DNA from: UBA12077 sp963665525
GTDB taxonomy: Bacteria; Bacteroidota; Bacteroidia; Bacteroidales; UBA12077
Reading direction: 5' to 3'
Assembly: GCA_963665525.1 (NCBI GenBank)
Contig: OY762280.1
Span: 4,526,001-4,590,000 of the forward strand
Length of the DNA stretch: 64,000 nucleotides
Shown here: positions 46,001-53,491 of the stretch, piece after piece
Numbering within the stretch: the first letter of the stretch is position 1
How the letters are laid out: every line of letters begins with the position of its first letter
The notes under the pieces: model-generated
Told to the model about the DNA's origin: nothing
What the model saw: the letters and a program-made list of their open reading frames with translations, nothing else
Databases searched by the model: none
Translations under genes and position numbers: made by a program

Positions 46001-46942
46001 ATGAATTACGAAAAGGTCATAATAGTAAAAAATAAGACGCGGTTAGAGCAATTAATAGAACGTTTTAACACAAAAGATCAAGCAAGGTTTTACATTGAAC
46101 ATTCGGTAGGAGGCTCCTTCAAAGATTATGAAGATGAACATGATACTTTTTATAAAGCCTTGGAAGATTTAAATACTCTTTGTGACCATAAGTTAAAAGT
46201 ACACGTTATTGAAAGGAGCTTCCTCCCTAACTATATATTCCCTAAAAATTCATTCATCATTACCTTAGGCCAAGACGGTTTAGTTGCAAATACTGCGAAG
46301 TATTCTAAGAAGATTCCAATAGTTGGTTTAAATCCAGATTCTAAAAGGTATGACGGTATATTACTGCCATTCGACATTTTAAATTTTAAAAATGAATTGG
46401 ACAGAATTATAAACAATAGTTATGAAAGCATAGATGTAACTATGGCCAAAGCAAAGATGAACAATGGGCAGGAGTTAATAGCATTTAACGATTTATTTAT
46501 AGGGCCAGCAACTCATACTTCTGCTAGGTATACTATAGAATACAAGCAAAAAAGTGAAAGACAATCATCTAGTGGCATTATTGTGTCAACAGGAGCAGGT
46601 TCTACAGGTTGGTTAAGTTCATTAATAAATATGTCTACAGGTATGAATAGGTTTATGAACGGTAAAAGTAGTAATCAAAATTCAAATTATTATCTTCCAT
46701 GGGATTCTAACAAACTTGTTTTTGTAGTTCGAGAACCATTTAAAAGCATTACAACTAATATTGAAATAGTGATGGGTGAGATTGGTAAAACCTTAGATCT
46801 TAAATTAACTTCTCACATGCCTTATAATGGTGTTGTTTTTAGTGATGGAATAATCAACGATTATATTGAATTTAACTCAGGTAGTGTTTTGTCGATAGGG
46901 ATTGCAGAACAAAAAGCAAAACTTATTACAAAAACACTTTAA
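46001..46942 (+). CDS. Divergent NAD-kinase-like protein
   Basis: A 313-residue protein with the landmarks of the NAD/diacylglycerol kinase fold in the right order, though altered. The GGDGT loop reads LGQDGLV (89-95). IPIVGLNPD (105-113) follows. FNDLFIGPATHTSA (162-175) sits where NAD kinases have the N-[ED] substrate motif, and IIVSTGAGSTGWLSS (193-207) matches STPTGSTAY. The Asp needed for catalysis (Asp92) and the Gly-rich STG...GSTG remain, so activity on NAD or a related substrate is possible but not assured. It is last in the NrtR-like/SPFH cassette. A weak hairpin (46944-46952 with 46974-46982) follows. Confidence 0.78.
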   Translation: MNYEKVIIVKNKTRLEQLIERFNTKDQARFYIEHSVGGSFKDYEDEHDTFYKALEDLNTLCDHKLKVHVIERSFLPNYIFPKNSFIITLGQDGLVANTAKYSKKIPIVGLNPDSKRYDGILLPFDILNFKNELDRIINNSYESIDVTMAKAKMNNGQELIAFNDLFIGPATHTSARYTIEYKQKSERQSSSGIIVSTGAGSTGWLSSLINMSTGMNRFMNGKSSNQNSNYYLPWDSNKLVFVVREPFKSITTNIEIVMGEIGKTLDLKLTSHMPYNGVVFSDGIINDYIEFNSGSVLSIGIAEQKAKLITKTL

Positions 46943-46996
46943 GTATTAATATCTAAAAAAAATGAAACCTCCATATATTAATAGGCTTTTTTGTTT

Positions 46997-47830
46997 TTAA
47001 GATTGTGTGAGATTATTTATTATTTCTTTGCAGCCTCCATTTTTAATAAATCCAGAATGTTCATCAATAGAGTTAAACTGCTTGCCACAAATTTCACTGC
47101 ACAACATTTTATAATCTGTAAGTTCAAAAAATTGTTGAATGATTTTTTCTGAATCGGGGTCTTTTAATCCGGATTTCCAGTTTTCTTTTCTTATAAGTTC
47201 TAAAATTGTTTTCCAAATTGTTGCTGCCAGTGCTCCGCAACCATTACCTTTTAATCCCATACCGCCAGCAAAGCCTGCAACCATAATGGCTTCTTCATCA
47301 GTGCCTCCCATTTTTTTTACAAGTTCTGAAGAACAACTTAAAGGTTCTTGTATATATTCCGGTTGAATATCCAAGCCTTCAGTGGCAGCCTGAATGGCAT
47401 CAGGAACCCATTTTTCCGCAAGTTTAAAACAAGAATAGAACTTTCCGGAAAACATATATTTAAAAAAAATCCATTTATTTTTGAAATCAGTTTTGGTGAA
47501 ATCTTCACACTCAAATTTTGTTTGATTTTCGAACGACTGCATGATGTTTTGTGTAGCACTTATTGCAACGGCAGTTGCTTTGCCTAAATCATCTTTATGC
47601 CTTCTGTATGCTTCGGCACCAACAGCCATAGAAGCTCCCCAAAGCATCCCGCATTGGTAGCCATGTTGTAATATCCCCCCAGCTAATGGATCAAGAGCTT
47701 TTTCTTCATCGGGTTTGGGATAACCAAATTCTCTGTTCAATATATAAAAAAAAGTATGAGAACATGTCCCTTTGGTAAGGAATACTCTTTTAGCTTTTAG
47801 TTTTGTTCGCTTCGTTTTAAGTCCGTTCAT
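46997..47830 (-). CDS. C_GCAxxG_C_C family putative redox protein
   Basis: A 277-residue cytoplasmic protein. Cysteine-centred blocks include KGTCSHTFFYILNREFGYP, GYQCGMLWGASMAVGAEAY, AGGMGLKGNGCGALAATIW, KMLCSEICGKQF and a final GGCKEII. The GMG...GCGA block is the mark of the C_GCAxxG_C_C family, whose conserved cysteines are thought to be redox-active or metal-binding. At 277 residues it is longer than the usual ~150-residue members. Substrate unknown. It is alone on its strand, convergent with the NADK-like gene. Confidence 0.82.
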   Translation of the reverse strand: MNGLKTKRTKLKAKRVFLTKGTCSHTFFYILNREFGYPKPDEEKALDPLAGGILQHGYQCGMLWGASMAVGAEAYRRHKDDLGKATAVAISATQNIMQSFENQTKFECEDFTKTDFKNKWIFFKYMFSGKFYSCFKLAEKWVPDAIQAATEGLDIQPEYIQEPLSCSSELVKKMGGTDEEAIMVAGFAGGMGLKGNGCGALAATIWKTILELIRKENWKSGLKDPDSEKIIQQFFELTDYKMLCSEICGKQFNSIDEHSGFIKNGGCKEIINNLTQS

Positions 47831-47916
47831 CTTTAATGCAAATATGTATTTAAGTAAAAACTCAGAGGAAACAAGTTACAAAATAATATATCGTCATAAA
47901 AAGGATAAAAATAAAA

Positions 47917-48047
47917 GAGGGTGTCCAAAAAGTTAATGTTTGTCATCCTCAACTTGATTGGGGATCTTTATATTTGTTGAAGTTCAATTAATTAAGAGAT
48001 TCCCTTTTTCAAGGGAATGACACTTTTAGGACTTTTTGGACACCCTC
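47917..48047. mobile_element. 131-bp element with 17-bp perfect terminal inverted repeats (MITE/REP-like)
   Basis: The ends are GAGGGTGTCCAAAAAGT (47917-47933) and its exact reverse complement (48031-48047). Inside, GTCAT...ATCT on the left faces AGAT...ATGAC on the right, so the whole element can fold as a nested hairpin. There is no ORF and no obvious target-site duplication. It lies in the gap between two minus-strand genes. It is either a non-autonomous mobile element or a REP-type repeat. Confidence 0.75.
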
Positions 48048-48070
48048 AGTTATAATATGATAGAAGCAAT

Positions 48071-49699
48071 TTAATTTTTATTTACTATATCCCAAAGATT
48101 TAAATAACTAAGTTTGATGATATCGACCATTTTGTTCCAGTTAATATCACTTGTTTCATCTTTTGGAGAATGATATGTCATTGGAAATCCTGCCATAAAA
48201 TACATGATAGGAACATTTTTATTTGCAAACGAAGCATGATCACTTCCACCTCTTGGTTTTTCACTCGGACGATATTTTACATCAAGATTTAAATTATATT
48301 TTGAGATATTTTCTTTGGATTTTTCTTCTAATTCCTCATATGATGATGTGTAAACCATTCGAGCCATGTTTTTAAGGGTGTCGCTGTCAGAGTCTTTACT
48401 AATCATATCAAAGTTTAAATAAAACTTTATATTTTCGATAGAACCACCATAAGGATTATCAGCAAAATATTCTGACCCCAGCAGTCCTTTTTCTTCTCCT
48501 GTCCATGCTGCAAAAACAATTGTTTTTTTAGGTTTTATTCCTGTTGCCATAAATGCTTTAGCTAGCATCCAAACACCTATTGTTCCCGAGGCATTATCGT
48601 CGGCACCATTCCATATATGACCATCTTTCATTCCAAGGTGATCGTAATGGCCTCCTATAACAACAATTTCATCTTTGTTCTCACCTTCAATAACTCCTAA
48701 AACATTTCTTGTCTGAATCAGCTTTGTTTTAACACTATATTCAACACTTGCATTAATGCTTTTTAGCTTTTTATTAATTGGTTTTAAACTTGCAGCTTGT
48801 TCTTTTTCGAAATCTTGTAAATTAAAACTTTGATTCTCTAATATTTTATTGATTACCTGTTTTGTTGGATAAATCTTAATAGGTTTCGTATCTAAAGTAT
48901 CAGAAGGTAGTTCTAAGTCATTTTCATATATCGGGCTATAAGGTTTTTCATTGTAATCCAAATTTTTAAAATCTTGCTCTTCCGACCAGTATTTGGTATT
49001 ATCACCTTTGTAAACATCAATAATGGCTGCAACACCTTTTTCTTTAGCAATTTCATCTTTTTTTCTGTCCAGATAATAACTGAAATACCTTTCTTCCTTA
49101 TGGAACTTTTTATAAGCAACAGAACTGGTATCTTCAGATCCAGGGTAGCCATTAAGCCTTAAAATGATTTTCCCTTTAACATTTTTCCCTTTATAATCAT
49201 CATAACCTGAATCTTTATCTGTAAAACCATATCCCACAAAAACAATATCAGATGTAATATTCATACCAGTATTTGATCCGTATGCTGAGAAATCAACATG
49301 CTCATTAAATGTAAGGATTTGGTTATTTAATAAGGTAATAGAAAATTCTGTAGAGCTTTCAAGTTGCTGTGTCATATAAATATTTTGAAAGTATGATGTG
49401 TATTCTTCTGATCGAACACCACTCCAACGTTGTTCTCTTGTAGGCCTGGTACGATCTTTATCGCCGGCAGCTTGTACGCCCATAAATTGTAACATACTTG
49501 CCAAATAATCAGCAGCAAGAAATTCACCTTTTTCACCGGTTGCTCGTCCTTCCATCCAGTTTGAAGAAAGAAACTCAACTTGAGCCTTCACAGATTCTTT
49601 TGTAATGGCATCGAGGCCTTTTTGTAAGGCATTTTCCTGGCAAAATATTGGATTAAAAAAAAGAATAAATAAGGTTAATAGGGTAATTTGTTTTTTCAT
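48071..49699 (-). CDS. Secreted M28-family aminopeptidase
   Basis: A 542-residue exported peptidase with a signal peptide (MKKQITLLTLFILFFNPIFC). The N-terminal part includes a PA-like insert domain (~130-260). The M28 metal site is GGHYDHLG (first His and Asp), NGADDNASG (bridging Asp), AAWTGEEKGLLGSEYF (Glu-Glu), FDMISKDSD (Asp) and GGSDHASF (His), all present. It removes N-terminal amino acids from peptides in the periplasm or outside the cell. Apparently a single gene. Confidence 0.93.
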   Translation of the reverse strand: MKKQITLLTLFILFFNPIFCQENALQKGLDAITKESVKAQVEFLSSNWMEGRATGEKGEFLAADYLASMLQFMGVQAAGDKDRTRPTREQRWSGVRSEEYTSYFQNIYMTQQLESSTEFSITLLNNQILTFNEHVDFSAYGSNTGMNITSDIVFVGYGFTDKDSGYDDYKGKNVKGKIILRLNGYPGSEDTSSVAYKKFHKEERYFSYYLDRKKDEIAKEKGVAAIIDVYKGDNTKYWSEEQDFKNLDYNEKPYSPIYENDLELPSDTLDTKPIKIYPTKQVINKILENQSFNLQDFEKEQAASLKPINKKLKSINASVEYSVKTKLIQTRNVLGVIEGENKDEIVVIGGHYDHLGMKDGHIWNGADDNASGTIGVWMLAKAFMATGIKPKKTIVFAAWTGEEKGLLGSEYFADNPYGGSIENIKFYLNFDMISKDSDSDTLKNMARMVYTSSYEELEEKSKENISKYNLNLDVKYRPSEKPRGGSDHASFANKNVPIMYFMAGFPMTYHSPKDETSDINWNKMVDIIKLSYLNLWDIVNKN

Positions 49700-49942
49700 A
49701 ATATTAATTTTAAGTATAAGGTTTGGACTTTTTTTAGCGAAAAAAGTTTAATGGCCTTGGGGATTGTAGAAAATCAGGTGTTCAATTTTCTATTTCTAAA
49801 GATTAATCATTGATTTAATTTTGTCTTTTATCAAGAATTATGATCTTGGATATCATAAATGCTGTAAAAAATGGATTTTAAGAATCTAAATTAATCTATA
49901 CCATTGTTCCCTTAATTTTTATTGAAATTTAGAATTTAGATT

Positions 49943-51019
49943 ATGAGTTATTTGAATACTAAGATTACAGGAACAGGTTGTTATATTCCTAACGTAAGAA
50001 TAGAAAATAAGGAATACTTTAAAAATACTTTTTTCGAAAAAGATCAAACATTGATACAAGGCTCTGGAGAAGATATTGTAGCTAAGTTTAAGGATATTAC
50101 AGGTATTGCAGAACGAAGATGGGTAACCAAAGATCAAACTGCTTCTGAAATTGCTACTTTAGCAGCAGAAAGAGCTATAGATTCAGCTAATATTGATAAA
50201 GAAACCATTGATCATATTATCGTTGCTACAAACTTTGGAGATGTAGTGAAAGGAACAATACAAACAGATTTATTGCCGAGTATTGCAGCGCGGGTAAAGC
50301 AAAATCTGGGAATAACAAATTCAAATTGTATTGCATACGATATTATTTTTGGATGTCCCGGTTGGGTGCAGGGTATTATTCAGGCAGATGCTTTTATTAA
50401 AACCGGTATAGCAAAACGTGTTTTAGTAATTGGAGCAGAAACATTATCAAGAGTTGTTGATGTCTATGATCGGGATACTATGATTTTTTCTGATGGAGCA
50501 GGAGCTACGATTGTTGAAGGGGTTTATTCTGATACCCAATCAGGAGTTTTATCATCCGCATCGGTTACTGATGCGGTTAACGAGGCTTTTTATTTATATC
50601 TTGGAAAATCAAATAAGCCAGATAGTGATCCCAATATTCGTTACATTAAAATGCATGGCCGGAAAATATATGAATATGCACTGTTTAATGTTCCTAAAGC
50701 TATAAAAGAAGCAATGGACAAATCTGGTATCTCAATTGAAAAGGTTAAGAAAGTTATCATTCATCAGGCAAATGAAAAAATGGATGAAGCTATTGTAAAA
50801 CGTTTTTTCAAACTTTATGGTATTCAGGCAGAAATAGAAAGTGTTATGCCAATGAATATTCAAGAATTAGGAAATAGCTCAGTAGCTACAGTTCCAACAT
50901 TATACGATATGATTTTAAAAGGAGAATTAAAAAATCATCAGATAAATAAAGATGATGTCATCATATTTGCTTCTGTGGGAGCAGGTATGAGTATTAATGC
51001 TATTGTATATAAACAATAG
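49943..51019 (+). CDS. FabH-like 3-oxoacyl-ACP synthase III
   Basis: A 358-residue thiolase-fold condensing enzyme. The active site triad is Cys138 in IFGCPGWVQG, His in VIIHQANEKM (~270) and Asn in ELGNSSVATVP (~300). It is longer than housekeeping FabH (~320-335), and the segment after the Cys differs from the usual GCSGF, so it may make a specialised acyl or beta-ketone product. No acyl carrier protein or fatty-acid gene is adjacent. Divergent from the M28 gene. Confidence 0.85.
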   Translation: MSYLNTKITGTGCYIPNVRIENKEYFKNTFFEKDQTLIQGSGEDIVAKFKDITGIAERRWVTKDQTASEIATLAAERAIDSANIDKETIDHIIVATNFGDVVKGTIQTDLLPSIAARVKQNLGITNSNCIAYDIIFGCPGWVQGIIQADAFIKTGIAKRVLVIGAETLSRVVDVYDRDTMIFSDGAGATIVEGVYSDTQSGVLSSASVTDAVNEAFYLYLGKSNKPDSDPNIRYIKMHGRKIYEYALFNVPKAIKEAMDKSGISIEKVKKVIIHQANEKMDEAIVKRFFKLYGIQAEIESVMPMNIQELGNSSVATVPTLYDMILKGELKNHQINKDDVIIFASVGAGMSINAIVYKQ

Positions 51020-51048
51020 AAATTTTCAACTAAGAATGATTTGATATT

Positions 51049-52005
51049 TTAGTTTTCCAGTTCCCAGATTAGTGCTGCGGCACCAAGTATGGCAGCATTA
51101 TTTTCTGGTAATGCCGAAGGTTTTATCTCAATTTTATTTTTGTATATTTCTAATAAATGTTCATTAAAATATCTTTTCACAGGTTTAAATAAGCGATCAC
51201 CTGCATTGGCAAGTCCTCCAAATAAGAAGATGACTTCAGGACTAGTAATGGTAACAGCGTTTGCTAACATAACACCAAGAACGTATGCTGTGTAATCAAA
51301 AGCTTTTAAAGCAATTTCATCTCGTTCTAAAGATGCTTTGTAAATCATTTCACTATTTATTTCCTCAACAGGTATATTTCTTAATAAACTAGGTTCATCC
51401 GATTCAGATAAAAGCTCTTTTACTGTCCTAACGATTCCTGATGCTGATGCATAAGTTTCTAAACAACCTTTTCGACCGCAATTGCATTGTCGTCCTTTAG
51501 GATCGAAGATGGCGTGACCTAATTCACCAGCAAAACCATCATGACCTAGAATTAATTTGCCATTGGCAACAAATCCACTTCCTAAACCTGTGCCAAGAGT
51601 TATCATCATGAAATCTTTTAATGATTTCGCATTTCCGTAGATCATTTCTCCTATAGTAGCAGCATTTGCATCATTGGTGAGTTTGGTTGTAAACCCGGTC
51701 TTTTTTTCGATTAACTCAGCTAAAGGAACAATTCCTTTCCATGGTAAATTGGGAGCAAACTCGATGGTTCCGTTGTAATAATTTCCGTTAGGAGCTCCTA
51801 TACCTATTCCTTCAAGATGATAATCTTTATTTAATCCAGCTAAACAATTTTTTAGTCGATCCGAAAGATAATCAACATACTTATCCAAATCATCAAATCC
51901 TTTTAAAGGGAATGATTCTCTTAATATAACTTCTCCATTTGCTGTCACAACTCCATACGACACATTGGTTCCTCCAATGTCAATTCCAATAGCTAATTTT
52001 TGCAT
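51049..52005 (-). CDS. ROK-family sugar kinase
   Basis: About 318 residues from the ATG at 52005 (MQKLAIGIDIGGTNVSYGVV); an ATG at 52023 or TTG at 52038 would only add residues. ATP site GIDIGGTN, sugar-binding GIGAPNGNY, TNDANAATIGE, GTGLGSGFV, and the ROK zinc motif GRQCNCGRKGCLE. It phosphorylates a hexose, most likely mannose or glucose released by the two glycosidases encoded upstream. Last gene of the mannoside operon, about 40 bases after the transporter gene. Confidence 0.9.
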   Translation of the reverse strand: MQKLAIGIDIGGTNVSYGVVTANGEVILRESFPLKGFDDLDKYVDYLSDRLKNCLAGLNKDYHLEGIGIGAPNGNYYNGTIEFAPNLPWKGIVPLAELIEKKTGFTTKLTNDANAATIGEMIYGNAKSLKDFMMITLGTGLGSGFVANGKLILGHDGFAGELGHAIFDPKGRQCNCGRKGCLETYASASGIVRTVKELLSESDEPSLLRNIPVEEINSEMIYKASLERDEIALKAFDYTAYVLGVMLANAVTITSPEVIFLFGGLANAGDRLFKPVKRYFNEHLLEIYKNKIEIKPSALPENNAAILGAAALIWELEN

Positions 52006-52044
52006 TCTTTTAAATTTTAACATGGCAAATATGCACAAAAAATA

Positions 52045-53484
52045 TTAATCGTTAATTTGTTTTGGTATATATCCCTTCCATCCATAATACATTAAATAAG
52101 CATAACATATAATTGGAATAAAGAAAGAATAATGGTATCCGTTAAATGCATCAGCAACTGCACCTTGAATAACAGGGATAATAGCGCCTCCTAAAATCAT
52201 CATAACTAAAATGGATGATCCTTGAGCCGTATTTTCTTTTAAATCCTTTATGGCTAAAGTGAAAATATTCGACCACATAATAGAGTTAAATAATCCGATT
52301 CCTATAATGGTCCAAAGCGCAACAGTTCCATTTGTTACAAGGGTAGTTGTTAAGAGACCAATTACAATAAATGCGAATATGGCTAATGTTCTTCCTGGTA
52401 ACGATTTGCCAAAAATAAATCCAATGTAATTAATCAATAAAAATATGATGAATGGAGTTACTCGTTTAAACTCAAAGCTTGATCCACTTTCGAGATATAT
52501 AATTCCGTAAATTAATAGAAAGGTTAGGATGGAGGTTAGTAACATTAAACCATATTTTTTAATCTTTTGAAGACTGCTTAATGATATAGCTCCTAAGAAT
52601 CGACCAATCATAGCTCCTCCCCAGTAAAATGCCAGAAAGTTTTTAGCTTCCATTTCAGGGAATCCAAGTAATTCACCTGCATAATTAATAAATGAACTGC
52701 CAATACTTACCTCTGCTCCAACGTACATAAATATGGCAATTCCTCCTAATACTAAATGAGTGTGTTTTAATGCACCTGCTCCTTTTTCAATACTCGATGA
52801 ATTGGTGAATTTAGGTAGTTTAGTAAATTTTATAATAACTGCTAAAAGAATAAAAAGACCAGCAAAAATGAGGTAAGGGAGTTGAACTCCTAAAGCTGAT
52901 AAAGGATCTCCGGCATCGGTTAAAATTGGTTCGCCAATATTATTATATAATGGAGCTCCAAGTTTAGCAAAAAAGTGAAATACAAAATAACCTCCTAAAA
53001 TTGGAGCTAATGTAGTTCCCAGTGAATTAAATGCTTGTGATAAATTTAAACGGCTTGATGCTGTTTCGGGTGGGCCTAATAATGCTACATATGGGTTTGC
53101 AGCAATTTGCAATAAGGTAAAGCCTAATGCTAAAATGAATAAGGCACCCAGGAATAATCCGAATATTTTAAATTGTGCTGCCGGATAAAACATCAAACTG
53201 GCAAATGCCGAAATGAATAAGCCTAAAATAATACCATTCTTATATCCAATTTTTGATATTGGATCGCCTGCGCGTGCTGATATGATGAAATAAACCAACG
53301 ATCCAACAAAATATGCAGTAAAAAATGCAAATTGAATCATCATCGATTGAAATCGGTTTAATTCAAACATCTTTTTAAGAAAAGGGATTAGAATATCATT
53401 CATACATGTTATAAAACCCCACATAAAAAACAGGCTTGTTAAAACTATTAAAGCACTTGTATAGTTTGTTTTCTGATTTGTCAT
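52045..53484 (-). CDS. FucP/GluP-type sugar-proton symporter (MFS)
   Basis: A 479-residue, twelve-helix MFS transporter. FFMWGFITCMNDILIPFLKK at the first helix and LGFTLLQIAANPYVALLGPP in the middle are hallmarks of the FucP/GluP sugar family. It imports a monosaccharide across the inner membrane, probably mannose given the operon. It lies 7 bases downstream of the GH92 gene. An insert of about 30 residues between helices 5 and 6 (LGAPLYNNIGEPILTDAGD) is seen. Confidence 0.93.
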   Translation of the reverse strand: MTNQKTNYTSALIVLTSLFFMWGFITCMNDILIPFLKKMFELNRFQSMMIQFAFFTAYFVGSLVYFIISARAGDPISKIGYKNGIILGLFISAFASLMFYPAAQFKIFGLFLGALFILALGFTLLQIAANPYVALLGPPETASSRLNLSQAFNSLGTTLAPILGGYFVFHFFAKLGAPLYNNIGEPILTDAGDPLSALGVQLPYLIFAGLFILLAVIIKFTKLPKFTNSSSIEKGAGALKHTHLVLGGIAIFMYVGAEVSIGSSFINYAGELLGFPEMEAKNFLAFYWGGAMIGRFLGAISLSSLQKIKKYGLMLLTSILTFLLIYGIIYLESGSSFEFKRVTPFIIFLLINYIGFIFGKSLPGRTLAIFAFIVIGLLTTTLVTNGTVALWTIIGIGLFNSIMWSNIFTLAIKDLKENTAQGSSILVMMILGGAIIPVIQGAVADAFNGYHYSFFIPIICYAYLMYYGWKGYIPKQIND

Positions 53485-53491
53485 GGTATTA

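Noticed and set aside
46944..46996. Terminator after the NAD-kinase-like gene
   Set aside because: The TATTAATAT dyad is all A/T with a 21-base loop; too weak to call, though a T-rich tract follows.
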